Shown here: positions 7,021-16,448 of the stretch, in pieces
Layout: the number at the start of each line of letters is the position of its first letter
Numbering within the stretch: the first letter of the stretch is position 1
NCBI RefSeq assembly: GCF_039595395.1
Contig: NZ_JBCNLP010000006.1
Coordinates: 563,001 to 627,000 of the forward strand
Length of the DNA stretch: 64,000 nucleotides
Source: Novosphingobium sp.
GTDB taxonomy: Bacteria; Pseudomonadota; Alphaproteobacteria; Sphingomonadales; Sphingomonadaceae
Direction: 5' to 3'
Translations under genes and position numbers: made by a program
The notes under the pieces: generated by a model
Database searches by the model: none
What the model saw: the letters and a program-made list of their open reading frames with translations, nothing else
Told to the model about the DNA's origin: nothing

Positions 7021-9405
7021 ATGACGTTACACACCATCGCTCAAGCGCGCCTTCCATCGTTCAACGCCGTGATGGCGGCAAGGCGCTGCGGCCTTTCCCG
7101 GCGCGCGATGCATCTGCCCGCACTTGCCCTGGCGCTTGGCATCCTGCCCGCGACAGCACAGGCCCAGACAAGCGATGGCGCTCCCGCCGTCGCCAATCCG
7201 GCGCAGGACATCACGGTCACGGCCCGGCGCCGCTCCGGGGAAGGCATCACCCGCCCCAGCGGCGCGGGACAATTCTCCTTGTCAAAAGGCGACTGGTCCG
7301 ACGTGCTGTCGGGCACCAGCGCGCTGGCGCTGGTCAAAAATCTGCCTGGCGTGACCTTCACCTCCACCGATGCCTATGGCCTTGACCTGTCCGACGGTTT
7401 CCTGATGGTGCGCGGCTTCCGTCAAGAGCAGTTGGGGGTCACCTTCGAAGGCATCCCGCTCAACGATGGCAGCTATGGCAGCGTCACCGGAACCGCGCCG
7501 CTCAATGTCGGCGTCACCGGGCAGATCGGCGGCGTGGAGGTTTCGCCGGGCTCGGCCAATGTCGATGTGTTCTCCAATTCGGTGGATGGCGGCGATATCC
7601 AGTATACGTTGATCGCCCCGCAATCGAAGCCGGGCCTGAGCATCACGCAAGGCTATGGCAGCAACACCACATTGGTCACCAGCCTGACCGGTCATACGGG
7701 CCAGATCGGTGATGGCGGCCCCAGAATCCTGCTCGGCTTCGAACGGATTTCCAAGGACAAATACAGCGGCGCAGGCACGCAATCCATGCTGCATGCCAGT
7801 GCCAGGATCGTTCAGGATCTTCCCTGGGGCGACCTCACCGCCTTCTTCTCTTTTTCGCATGCGCAGATCTGGGGGTACAACAACACATCCTTCGACATGC
7901 TGGCAAAACTGGGCTGGAACGGCACCGATATCCTCTATCCCGACTATGCGCGGGCGGTCTATGTCGCCTCGCCGCAAAACGCCAATGCGTCATGCGGGGC
8001 CTATGCTTGCGGCGATCTGGCGTCGCTGGTGCCCTATGACACCGGTCAGAACACGCATGACTATATCGGCAATCTGACGCATCATGTCCGCCTGTCGGAC
8101 AGGCTGTCGGGCAGTGTGATGGGCTATGCCGCCATCAGCGATTCCAGCATCGAAATCTCCGACGTCACCACCCCTTCGCCCAGCGGCGCGCCCTTTTCCT
8201 CGCAGGTATGGACAACCAGGCCGCAGCGGTTCGGCGGCACCGTCAAGCTGACCTACAAGGCCGGGCGCCATACCATCTCCACCGGGCTCTGGATCGAACG
8301 CGCCACCGCGACCTCGCGCCTGGCATGGTACGATCAGCCGCTGCCCGGCCAAGGCAGGCCGCTGGCTGCCATCGGCCCTTACGACACCTATGGCCCCGCC
8401 TTTCAGACCGCGAACATCTCGCGCTGGCGGACCGATGCGATGCAGGCCTATCTTCAGGATGTCTTCAAGCCCACCGAAACGCTGACGATCAAGGCTGGCT
8501 TCAAGACGGTGACCTTCACCACCAGCGGCGGCGGCATCGGCCCGGATCAGGCGCCGAACGGGGCACTCACCGCGCGCGGCGCTTTCCTGCCGCATGTCTC
8601 GGTCGACTGGCATCCGGATGCGCGCAGCACGCTCTATGCCGACATTGGCGAGACGATGGCCGGCTATCGCGTCTCCCCGCGCGGGAACATCGGCCCGATC
8701 TCCTCGGCCTGGACCGCCGACAGTCAGGCGATTTTCGACGCCGCGCGCGCGATGCTGCGACCTGAACGGGACTGGAACTTCACGGTGGGCGGCTTTCACG
8801 CTTTCGGGCCGGTCAGCCTCACGCTCGATGCCTATTACGGCATCGTGCTCAACCGGCTGCTCAACGGCACCAGCGGGCCGCAATTCGCCCCCTTGCGCAC
8901 GGTCGGCATCGTGCCGCGCTCACGCCTGATCGGGGCGGATGCCATCGCCAGCGCGAAACTGGCGCCCTGGCTGACCGCGTCGCAATCCTTCTCCGTCAGC
9001 AAGCTGCGATATGAGGACGATCTCCTCACGCCCGAGGGCAACAGCCCGCTGAAAGGGCACGATCAGCCCGGCTATCCCGGCATGTCGCTGATCACGCAGA
9101 TCGCGGCGAAGCACCGCAGGATCGAAAGCGGGCTGACCAGCACGGTGTATCTCGACAATCCTTTTACCTATACCAACGACATTCACGTGCCGACCTACTG
9201 GAGCATGAACGCCCATATTGCCTATCATCTGCCTAAAGCAGGTTTCAGGCCGGACCTCACCTTCCGGCTCGACGTCAACAATCTGGCGAACCGGAACAAC
9301 ATCGGATCGGTCGGCATCGGCGGTTACTCGGTATCAGGCGATTATCAGACCTTCATGAGATCGGCCCCACGCCAGTTTCTCCTGACCCTTACGTCGCAGC
9401 TGTGA
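7021..9405 (+). CDS. TonB-dependent outer-membrane receptor, 794 aa
   Basis: ATG 7021 is preceded by GGAG and gives a 794-aa protein. A signal peptide (ALALALGILPATAQAQ, cleavage near residue 45) is followed by the TonB-box region DITVTARRR, then a plug domain with VKNLPGVTFTSTDAYGLD and LMVRGFRQEQLGVTFEGIPL, then a beta-barrel rich in alternating Thr/Ser/aromatic strands. A LDVNNLANRNN segment near the end is typical of the last strands of the family; the protein ends TLTSQL. The substrate is unknown; it could be a chelated metal, given the NRAMP gene upstream on the same strand, but 632 bp separate them. Confidence 0.9.
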   Translation: MTLHTIAQARLPSFNAVMAARRCGLSRRAMHLPALALALGILPATAQAQTSDGAPAVANPAQDITVTARRRSGEGITRPSGAGQFSLSKGDWSDVLSGTSALALVKNLPGVTFTSTDAYGLDLSDGFLMVRGFRQEQLGVTFEGIPLNDGSYGSVTGTAPLNVGVTGQIGGVEVSPGSANVDVFSNSVDGGDIQYTLIAPQSKPGLSITQGYGSNTTLVTSLTGHTGQIGDGGPRILLGFERISKDKYSGAGTQSMLHASARIVQDLPWGDLTAFFSFSHAQIWGYNNTSFDMLAKLGWNGTDILYPDYARAVYVASPQNANASCGAYACGDLASLVPYDTGQNTHDYIGNLTHHVRLSDRLSGSVMGYAAISDSSIEISDVTTPSPSGAPFSSQVWTTRPQRFGGTVKLTYKAGRHTISTGLWIERATATSRLAWYDQPLPGQGRPLAAIGPYDTYGPAFQTANISRWRTDAMQAYLQDVFKPTETLTIKAGFKTVTFTTSGGGIGPDQAPNGALTARGAFLPHVSVDWHPDARSTLYADIGETMAGYRVSPRGNIGPISSAWTADSQAIFDAARAMLRPERDWNFTVGGFHAFGPVSLTLDAYYGIVLNRLLNGTSGPQFAPLRTVGIVPRSRLIGADAIASAKLAPWLTASQSFSVSKLRYEDDLLTPEGNSPLKGHDQPGYPGMSLITQIAAKHRRIESGLTSTVYLDNPFTYTNDIHVPTYWSMNAHIAYHLPKAGFRPDLTFRLDVNNLANRNNIGSVGIGGYSVSGDYQTFMRSAPRQFLLTLTSQL

Positions 9406-9780
9406 AAGGGGCGATTGAACCGCGCTGGATTGGCCGGAGGGCTCAGCCCTTCGGGCTGTCTGTCAAAGCTCGCTGACATAGCAGACGCTTAGGGGCTCTT
9501 TCGCGGTACTCGGAAGTCGCCCTCCGTTCATCCAGTGCTCAAGGGTTTGCCGCTCCGTCAAAATCGGCGCGGTTCAACCGTCCTCCCCAAAACTGACCGG
9601 AGTACCCGATTGAAGCGCGCATTCAGGCGCGCGCTATTTCCACTGACATTCATGTTTGAGGCCGGAAATATCTTGCCAGCTGCTATCCATTCACACCTCT
9701 TTTGTCGAAAGGTGATACCGTTGCGTTGCGCTGGCAGTGCGACAGCGGCATATTCCCCGGATACAACCGGACGGTGCATC
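9406..9780. other. Intergenic region with possible terminator hairpin
   Basis: 375 bp. A CAGCCC-TTC-GGGCTG hairpin lies at 9444-9458, about 40 bases after the receptor stop, and may end its transcript although no T-run follows. The rest is the upstream region of the membrane-protein gene at 9781; an in-frame extension of that gene back to 9535 exists but lacks a ribosome site. Confidence 0.45.
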
Positions 9781-10431
9781 ATGAACGACGATGTCGTAAA
9801 GTTGTTTCCCTACTTCTTCCCCGTACTCTTCATCGGCATGTGGCTGGCGATTAGCACATTGCTCGGCTTTTTCTCGGGATGGTTCGGTCTCCAGAGACAT
9901 TACAGGCCTCGCGATGAGCCCGCACTGCTCACTTTGCGTGGCCGGTCAGGCTCCATGGGTATGGGGGTCGCTTTGAATGGTATTCTCACGCTTTCCGCGT
10001 GCCCGTCGGGACTGCGCATCAGCATCTGGAAAATCTTTGGGCCTTTCCAACGACCTCTCTTCATTCCCTGGACGGACATACGGACAACCTCCTCGCGCTC
10101 TTTCCTTGTGTCGACCGTCAAATTGACCTTCGGTACTCCACCGGTTGGCACATTGAAGATTGACGCCTGCAGTTGGGAACGCCTTCACCATACGGCGGAC
10201 AACAGCGGCGCGGAAGGGTTGCCCTCAGCGCTTCCCTCCGTATCGAAGGGGGCAGCAGGCAGAGTCATGGTGCTTCAGTGGGCTGTCGCGACCTTGGCCG
10301 GTGGATGCTTTTTCTATTTTGCGCCGCGGCTGCAAGGCTCACCGACAACCATCCCTGTGGCAATGTGCTTTGGATTCCCGGCTGTTCTATTCGGGTTTGG
10401 CACGGTCGTGCGCTTCATTCGGCAAGCGTGA
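9781..10431 (+). CDS. Hypothetical membrane protein, 216 aa
   Basis: Starting at ATG 9781 the protein is 216 aa. One transmembrane helix lies near the N-terminus (about residues 9-31, YFFPVLFIGMWLAISTLLGF), and two lie close together near the C-terminus (about 167-187 and 193-212). The central soluble part contains GLRISIWKIFGPF and PLFIPWTDI, which recalls a PH-like beta-rich domain found between helices in small membrane proteins. No family name can be given. Its codon use is somewhat less GC-biased than its neighbours. It has no close operon partners. Confidence 0.6.
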   Translation: MNDDVVKLFPYFFPVLFIGMWLAISTLLGFFSGWFGLQRHYRPRDEPALLTLRGRSGSMGMGVALNGILTLSACPSGLRISIWKIFGPFQRPLFIPWTDIRTTSSRSFLVSTVKLTFGTPPVGTLKIDACSWERLHHTADNSGAEGLPSALPSVSKGAAGRVMVLQWAVATLAGGCFFYFAPRLQGSPTTIPVAMCFGFPAVLFGFGTVVRFIRQA

Positions 10432-10744
10432 TCCACAATCACTCTTGCGCGTGCCGCTGACAAAGCCGCCGTAGCCCGTCGATTTTGGCCTTCCGAAGAG
10501 TTGCCGTCCATTCACATAAAATAGCTTGGTAGCAGACAACGCGAGAAGCGCCCGGTGAACCGATCATCGCCTCCGGGGGTTGGGAAGGCTGAGTCATGCC
10601 CCTCCAATCCTTCGGAGGACTGCCCCAAAATGATACCGCACGTCTCACTGCGAGACTCCCTTTGAAGGAATTTTGTCCATATAATTCCATATTGACTCCA
10701 TGGAAGGTAATATTGCAGACATTTCATCCTCATCAGGAAGCACC
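10432..10744. other. Intergenic region, lower GC
   Basis: 313 bp with no supported gene. GC content is visibly lower than average around 10620-10740, which holds the promoter and ribosome site (AGGAAG, 10734-10740) of the HTH gene. Frames here are short and do not resemble proteins. Confidence 0.45.
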
Positions 10745-11161
10745 ATGTCTCAAACCTTTTTCACCGTCGATCAGGTGGCCGACCGGCTCGGGCTGCACCC
10801 CAAAACCGTGCTGCGGCTGATTGCGGCAGAACGGTTGCGCGCCACAAAAATCGGCAAATCCTACCGCATTTTGCGCGGCGACCTCGATGCCTTTGCCGGT
10901 GTTTCCCCCGAGCAGAGCGTTAGGCCGGTGCGCGTCACCTCGATTGTCGATATGCCCGATGCCACGCGGGATCAGGCCGCCCAACTGACCGCTGCTCTGC
11001 AGGCCGCGCTGATCTCGCGCGGCGCATCGTCCACGCCCGTGCATCTGGAAACCGCATTCGATCCTGCCGCAAGCCATCTCAAGATCGTGATCATTGCCGA
11101 GCCCGCCGATACCGCCGCGCTGCTGCAGGCGTTCGACACCTTTCGCGGCGCCCCGGCATGA
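10745..11161 (+). CDS. Helix-turn-helix (excisionase/MerR-like) DNA-binding protein
   Basis: The protein is 138 aa from ATG 10745. Residues 1-50 form an excisionase-type winged helix (FFTVDQVADRLGLHPKTVLR, then RLRATKIGKSYRILRGDLDAF). The C-terminal part (residues 60-138) is a separate small alpha/beta domain containing LKIVIIAEPADTAALLQAF. The gene overlaps the following hydrolase gene by four bases (ATGA), so the two are co-translated. A likely role is local transcription control or ligand-linked regulation of the hydrolase operon; the inducer is unknown. Confidence 0.8.
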   Translation: MSQTFFTVDQVADRLGLHPKTVLRLIAAERLRATKIGKSYRILRGDLDAFAGVSPEQSVRPVRVTSIVDMPDATRDQAAQLTAALQAALISRGASSTPVHLETAFDPAASHLKIVIIAEPADTAALLQAFDTFRGAPA

Positions 11162-12006
11162 ATGCCGTTTTCAAGAGCGAAGGCGCGCGCCAACTGGTGC
11201 TGGAACGCTATCGCGCCTTGCTTGCATCATGGCCGGTCGACCATGAGCAGCATATACTGCCCACGCGGCAAGGCGACACCTTTGCTCTGGCTTGCGGGCC
11301 GAAGGATGCGCCCCCGCTGATTCTGCTGCATGGCATGCAAGCCAATGCCGCCTCATGGCTGCCGGATGCGGCACTTTGGTCGCGGCAGTTTCGGGTCTAC
11401 GCTCTCGATCTGATCGGCCAACCGGGGCTGAGCGCGCCTTCGCAGCCCGCTTTCAACGGTGATGCCCACGCATTCTGGCTCGATGATGTGCTGGATGGGC
11501 TTGGGTTGAAGCAGGCGGCTTTTGTCGGGGTGTCGCTGGGCGGTTGGATCGCGCTCGACTATGCAATCCGGCGCCCGGATCGGGTGAGCAGGCTGGCGCT
11601 TATCTGCCCCACGGGCATTGGACGCCAAAGAAAATTTCTGCTCAAGGCCTTGCCGCTTATGTTGCTCGGCCCATGGGGCATGCGCCGGATCAGGGCGATG
11701 GTGATCGGGCCGGAACGGCAGGGGCTGGAACCGCTCGCTCAAGCGATTGTCGATCTGATGCGGCTGATCAGCCAAAGCGCCCGCCTGCGTGCTCTGCACC
11801 CACCCGTGTTTCAGGATGATGCGCTGGCCGGTTTGCGCCTGCCGCTGCTGGCGATTTTGGGTGGGCGCGATGTGCTGCTCGATTCCCGAGAAAGTCGCGA
11901 ACGGCTGGAATGCCTCGTTCCTCAAGCGCAAATCCGCTTCTTACCTGAAGCCCGGCATTTCATCCCCGGTCAGGCCGAAACGATTCTGCAATTCCTGTTG
12001 GCCTGA
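11158..12006 (+). CDS. Alpha/beta-fold hydrolase
   Basis: 282 aa. The canonical order is seen: an oxyanion-hole HG motif (LILLHGMQANAASW), a nucleophile elbow with Ser126 (GVSLGG), a late-strand Asp in ILGGRDVLLD, and the catalytic His in ARHFIPGQ close to the C-terminus. There is no signal peptide, so the enzyme is cytoplasmic. Substrate class cannot be told beyond ester, lactone or C-C bond hydrolysis. Translation is coupled to the HTH gene by an ATGA overlap. It converges on the DUF1697 gene. Confidence 0.88.
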   Translation: MNAVFKSEGARQLVLERYRALLASWPVDHEQHILPTRQGDTFALACGPKDAPPLILLHGMQANAASWLPDAALWSRQFRVYALDLIGQPGLSAPSQPAFNGDAHAFWLDDVLDGLGLKQAAFVGVSLGGWIALDYAIRRPDRVSRLALICPTGIGRQRKFLLKALPLMLLGPWGMRRIRAMVIGPERQGLEPLAQAIVDLMRLISQSARLRALHPPVFQDDALAGLRLPLLAILGGRDVLLDSRESRERLECLVPQAQIRFLPEARHFIPGQAETILQFLLA

Positions 12007-12054
12007 ATACCTGTGCAGGGCCTTGCACATCTCCACCGACAGCGCTCGACGGAC

Positions 12055-12570
12055 TTACGCGATAGCCGCCACCATATCCGCCAGCTTGGCGACGGTGTTC
12101 ATATTCCGCGCCGTGCCGCGTTTATCGCAGGGTATGCGCAGGCGGGTGTTAGCCATGCCGTCCGGGTAGAAGATGAAGATTTCGCGCTTTCCCAAGCGAA
12201 GCTGCTCGTTCTTGATCCCGGTCGCGCCTTCAAGAGGATCAGCGGGCAGCGCTTCGTCGGCGAACAGTGCCATAACGCGATTGCCAGGCGAATCCGGGAA
12301 GGGATTACGGGCAAGCGTGTCGGCAATTTCTGCAGCAGTTCGGACGATCACGCCTACACTTTTTCCGGCATAGGCGTGGAGCTGCTCCTCCAGCGCCGAT
12401 CGCACCTGCCCCTCTGACCCATGGCTCCGAAAAACGACATTCCCGCTGGCGATATAAGTTTTCACCGCTTCGAACCCAACTGCGGCACACATTTGGGAAA
12501 GAGTTGCCATCGGCAATTTGCCGGTGCCGCCGACGTTCACGGCTCGCAGCAAGGCCACATATCCGTTCAA
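12055..12570 (-). CDS. DUF1697 family protein
   Basis: 171 aa. The family start NGYVALLRAVNVGGTGKLPM and the segment TYIASGNVVF are diagnostic of DUF1697, a small cytoplasmic family of unknown function. I chose TTG at 12570-12568 as the start. It sits seven bases after GAGAGGAG and begins exactly where family members begin, while the longer frame to 12651 adds unrelated residues. The C-terminal end contains RGTARNMNTVAKLADM, also typical. It is transcribed toward the hydrolase gene. Confidence 0.85.
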   Translation of the reverse strand: MNGYVALLRAVNVGGTGKLPMATLSQMCAAVGFEAVKTYIASGNVVFRSHGSEGQVRSALEEQLHAYAGKSVGVIVRTAAEIADTLARNPFPDSPGNRVMALFADEALPADPLEGATGIKNEQLRLGKREIFIFYPDGMANTRLRIPCDKRGTARNMNTVAKLADMVAAIA

Positions 12571-13406
12571 TTTCGAGCTCCTCTCATGACCAGTGTTCTC
12601 TATAAGACCACAGGATCGCATTGTCAGCTTAGGCCGTCCAGCCAAACGCACCCGAGCGGTGCGCGCTGGTCGAGAGCCATCCGTCCCTGACCTCTAACGC
12701 TGACAAACCTGACCTGCACGTTGCCAGATCGGAGCGTCGAAACCGGTCGTTGGTTCACCTCTTTCGCGGCGCCCTCAGAGTGATGAGAGCTGGACTTTGC
12801 TTCCGTTCCCGAGCGACATCTCGAAGGGCAGATTTTGAAATAGCAGAGACCTTGGACTATCCTCACCTTGCCAGGCGAGAGGACGAACAAGGAGGCCCTC
12901 ATCGAGACCCGCGATGGCTTCAAAGGAGTTGCGGCCGCCCCGAAGACCATCCCCATACAATCATCGACAAACGCGTTGGCTCGCGGCTGTCGGCGCCGTT
13001 CCCTGGCCGACCTTCAGTCCATCGAGCCGCCCCGGCATGAGCGGAGAAAAAATGCCTGGGCTAAGCGAAGGGGCGATTGTCATGCTTCATTTGGCCAGTC
13101 GATCGACGATGAGTGTTCTTAGGATTTATCTCGTACCCGATGCCGCGAATGGCGGTGTCGACACCATAGGGAACGGTCAAACCGAGTTTCAAACTCCCCG
13201 CAGAAACCCCGGATATGGTCACTCCCGAGTTATACGTTTTTTTACATGTGCCCCCCTACAGGGCCTCCAAGACGCTCTGCGACGGGCGGGTCGCACTTGG
13301 CGTGTCGTGGATTATTGACAGAGATGTCAGCAGTTTGCTGGCAAGACTAACGTGAAGCATCGGTCGCGCGGGCAGAAAATCGGCGGCCATCAACAGGGAT
13401 CGTATC
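12571..13406. other. Long intergenic region with doubtful frames
   Basis: 836 bp. Frames such as 12775-12960 on the minus strand (it contains FEAIAGLDEGLLVRPLAWQG) look slightly protein-like, but they have no ribosome site and overlap competing frames, so no gene is called. Codon pattern and GC content are irregular, which suggests decayed coding DNA. The last 80 bases carry the promoter region of the large TonB receptor. Confidence 0.4.
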
Positions 13407-16400
13407 ATGGGTCAACCCAATCACACGGCGCGCAGCGCCCATTGTCGCCTGTTGATCGGCGTCGCCTTGTGCAGCCTTGTCCCGACCGGGAAGGCCATGG
13501 CGCAAACTGCCGACACGCCGGCCTCCGAAGCCCCAGCCGGGCAGGATGAAGCCGAAGCCAACACCATCGTCGTCACCGGTTCGCGCATCCCCACCACGAC
13601 CATCACGGCCCAGCCGATCACGCGGGTCACCGCGGATGAGATCGCCAAGCGCGGCTTTACCAATCTCGGCCTGGCGCTGCTCGATCAGCCCGGCTTCGGT
13701 GTGCCGGGCAGCAGCCCGATCGGCAGCCAGGGCTTTTCCGGTGCGGGGCAGACTTTCGCCAATCTCTACAATCTGGGCTCGCAGCGCACGCTGACGCTGG
13801 TCAATGGCAATCGTTTCGTCAGCGCGGCCAACAGCTCGCTGCTGGGGGCCGTCGCCGGTTCGCCGGTCGATCTCGCGCAGATCGCGCCGGCTCTGGTCGA
13901 TCGTGTCGAGACCGTCTCGGTGGGCGGCGCGCCGATCTATGGTTCGGATGCCATCGCGGGCACGGTCAATGTCATTCTGAAGAAGAATTATCAGGGTCTG
14001 TCGATTAATGCCTCGCAGGGCGTGTCCGGTCAGGGTGACGGGCAGGACACCAATGTCTCGCTGCTGGCTGGCCGGAATTTCGCCGAGGGGCGCGGCAACA
14101 TCACCGTCAGCGTCTATTATGACCGGCAGCATGGCCTGACCAATGCCGACCGCTCCAGCCAGATCGGCGGCAGCAGGACCTTCTCGGGCACGGCTGTGCC
14201 GGGCAATACCTACACGCATCAGGTCTATTCGGGCGGATTGCACTACAATCTCTTCACCAACACCGGCATGCCGATGGTGGCCGATGCCTATCCCATCCTT
14301 GGCGGGCGGGCGTCCGCGGGCATCACCAATGCCGCCGGACAGGTGTTGACCTTCAACAACGCCGGGCAACTGACCCCCTTCATCAATGGCCAGTTGACGG
14401 GCAGCCCGGCCTATCAGGCGGGCGGCAGCGGTTTTGCCATCAGCGATTACGACAATTTCCTCGCCGACACCGAGCGTCTGCAAGGCACATTGCTGGGCCA
14501 TTATGACCTGACCGAGCATATCCGTTTCAGCGGCGAGCTCTGGCTGAGCCGCGACAATGGCACCAATCTGGCCAAGCAGCCCTATTACAACACCCGCCAG
14601 TTCGCCGCCGCCGGGCAGCCCCAGGGCAATCTGATCATCAGCACCGCCAACCCCTATCTCAGCGCGGCTGACCGTCAGACGATCATCAGCAATCTGGCGG
14701 GATATGGCCTGCCGACGAACCGCTTCTACCTTTCGCGCGCCAACACCGATCTGTCGACCGGCGCTTTCCGCACCCGCAGCGATCTGATGCGCTTTGTGGG
14801 CGGACTGAACGGCGATTTCGCGCTGGGCGAGCGCAAGTTCGACTGGGATGTGACGGTCAATTACGGCCGCTCCACCAGCTCGACCGCCTCGCGCGAGCTG
14901 GTGACGCAGAACTTCAACAATGCTGTCAATGCCGTCACCAATGCCAGCGGCCAGATCGTCTGCGCGCCGGGCTATACCAATGCGGCCTATCCCACGATCA
15001 GCAGCACCTGCGCGCCGCTCAACATCTTCGGTTATGGCAATGCCAGCTCGGCGGCGATCGATTATGTGACGGCCAATGCCTTCACCCATCAGCTCAACAC
15101 GCAGACCGATGTGGTCGCCGATGTGAAGGGCGATCTGATCCGCCTGCCCGGCGGCTATGCCAAGGGCGTGGCAGGCTATGAGTATCGCCGCGAAAGCGCC
15201 GCCTTCGATCCGGGCGCCTTCTATGCGGGCGCGCTGCAGGCCAATGGCAGCCGGGTGGCCTATGGCGGTTCGGCTCCGATCGCGCCGGTGTCGGGCAGCT
15301 TCCACAGCAATGAGTTCTTCGGCGAGTTCAATGCGCCGATCATCGCGCCCGACAATGATGTGCCGCTGATCGCTCAGCTCGATGTCAATGCGGCGGTGCG
15401 CTATGTGAAGCACAGCCTGACCGGAGGCTTCACCTCCTACACGGGCGGGGGCAGCTATGCGCCGGTCAAGGGTCTGACCCTGCGCGGCAATTTTACGCGT
15501 TCCTTCCGCGCGCCGGCTGTCACCGAACTGTTCGCGCCGGTCAGCACGGTGACCTCGCTGGGCAATGACCCTTGCGACAAGGGCTACATCAATGCGGGCA
15601 ACAATCCCGCCGTGCGCGCTGCCAATTGCGCGGCTGCCGGTTTGCCCGCGAACTTCACCTCAACGGCCACGACGGTCAGCGTGAAGGGCACAGCGGGCGG
15701 CAATCCCAATCTGCAGAACGAAATCGCCAACAGCTGGACGGTGGGCGCGGTGCTGCAACCGGCCGCGCTGCGCGGGCTGGAGATCAGCGCCGACTACGTC
15801 AACATCGACATCCGCAATGAGATCGCGGCCCTGAGCCTCACCGATCTGATGTCGGCCTGCTACGATTCCTCGCTCTCCAGCCCCTATTGCAGCACCTTCA
15901 CCCGCAACAGCGCGGGTCAGGTGACCTCCTTCGCCTCGAGCAATTTCAACATCGGGCAGGAGGTGTTCCGCGCGCTGCAGGGCAATGCGAAATACACGCT
16001 GCCGCTTGAACGGCTGGGCCTGCCCTCCTCGGCGGGCGTGCTGGATCTGAATGTCAATTATCTGCACACCTTCCGGCACTATTACCGCATCGGCGCGGGC
16101 GATCTGCAGCAGGTGGTGGGCCAGTCGAAGGACCCGGCTGACCGGCTGACCGCCACGGCGAATTACAGCCGCAAGGCCTTCAACTGGATGGTGCAGGGGA
16201 TTTATTACGGATCCTCGAAGATCAATCCCAATGGGCTCGATGCCGATTATCAGTATCCCACGGTCCACGCCTATGTGACGTTCAACACCTCGGTCGGCGT
16301 GGATGTGACGAAGAATGTCAACTTCCGCTTCCTGGTGAACAATGTGTTCAACCGTGGCCTGCCGTTCCCTTACTCGGCGGATGTCACGCGCTATTATGAT

Positions 16401-16448
16401 GCCATCATGGGGCGTTATTTCCGCCTGAACGCCAGCCTGAAGTTCTGA
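13407..16448 (+). CDS. Large TonB-dependent outer-membrane receptor, 1013 aa
   Basis: 1013 aa, longer than the 650-800 aa of siderophore receptors. The signal peptide ends near KAMAQT. The IVVTGSRIPT stretch and plug domain follow, with SQRTLTLVNGNRFVSA and GAPIYGSDAIAGTVNVILKK, which is the layout of sphingomonad receptors for sugars, polyphenols or oligopeptides. The long beta-barrel ends in YFRLNASLKF with a C-terminal Phe, typical for outer-membrane insertion. The stop codon abuts that of the convergent serine hydrolase gene. The substrate is not evident from the neighbours. Confidence 0.93.
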   Translation: MGQPNHTARSAHCRLLIGVALCSLVPTGKAMAQTADTPASEAPAGQDEAEANTIVVTGSRIPTTTITAQPITRVTADEIAKRGFTNLGLALLDQPGFGVPGSSPIGSQGFSGAGQTFANLYNLGSQRTLTLVNGNRFVSAANSSLLGAVAGSPVDLAQIAPALVDRVETVSVGGAPIYGSDAIAGTVNVILKKNYQGLSINASQGVSGQGDGQDTNVSLLAGRNFAEGRGNITVSVYYDRQHGLTNADRSSQIGGSRTFSGTAVPGNTYTHQVYSGGLHYNLFTNTGMPMVADAYPILGGRASAGITNAAGQVLTFNNAGQLTPFINGQLTGSPAYQAGGSGFAISDYDNFLADTERLQGTLLGHYDLTEHIRFSGELWLSRDNGTNLAKQPYYNTRQFAAAGQPQGNLIISTANPYLSAADRQTIISNLAGYGLPTNRFYLSRANTDLSTGAFRTRSDLMRFVGGLNGDFALGERKFDWDVTVNYGRSTSSTASRELVTQNFNNAVNAVTNASGQIVCAPGYTNAAYPTISSTCAPLNIFGYGNASSAAIDYVTANAFTHQLNTQTDVVADVKGDLIRLPGGYAKGVAGYEYRRESAAFDPGAFYAGALQANGSRVAYGGSAPIAPVSGSFHSNEFFGEFNAPIIAPDNDVPLIAQLDVNAAVRYVKHSLTGGFTSYTGGGSYAPVKGLTLRGNFTRSFRAPAVTELFAPVSTVTSLGNDPCDKGYINAGNNPAVRAANCAAAGLPANFTSTATTVSVKGTAGGNPNLQNEIANSWTVGAVLQPAALRGLEISADYVNIDIRNEIAALSLTDLMSACYDSSLSSPYCSTFTRNSAGQVTSFASSNFNIGQEVFRALQGNAKYTLPLERLGLPSSAGVLDLNVNYLHTFRHYYRIGAGDLQQVVGQSKDPADRLTATANYSRKAFNWMVQGIYYGSSKINPNGLDADYQYPTVHAYVTFNTSVGVDVTKNVNFRFLVNNVFNRGLPFPYSADVTRYYDAIMGRYFRLNASLKF

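Noticed and set aside
13347..15413. 688-aa open frame antisense to the TonB receptor
   Set aside because: Composition (Ile-Gly-Ala-Arg repeats, many His) is typical of a shadow frame; no domain is visible and the receptor on the other strand is certain.
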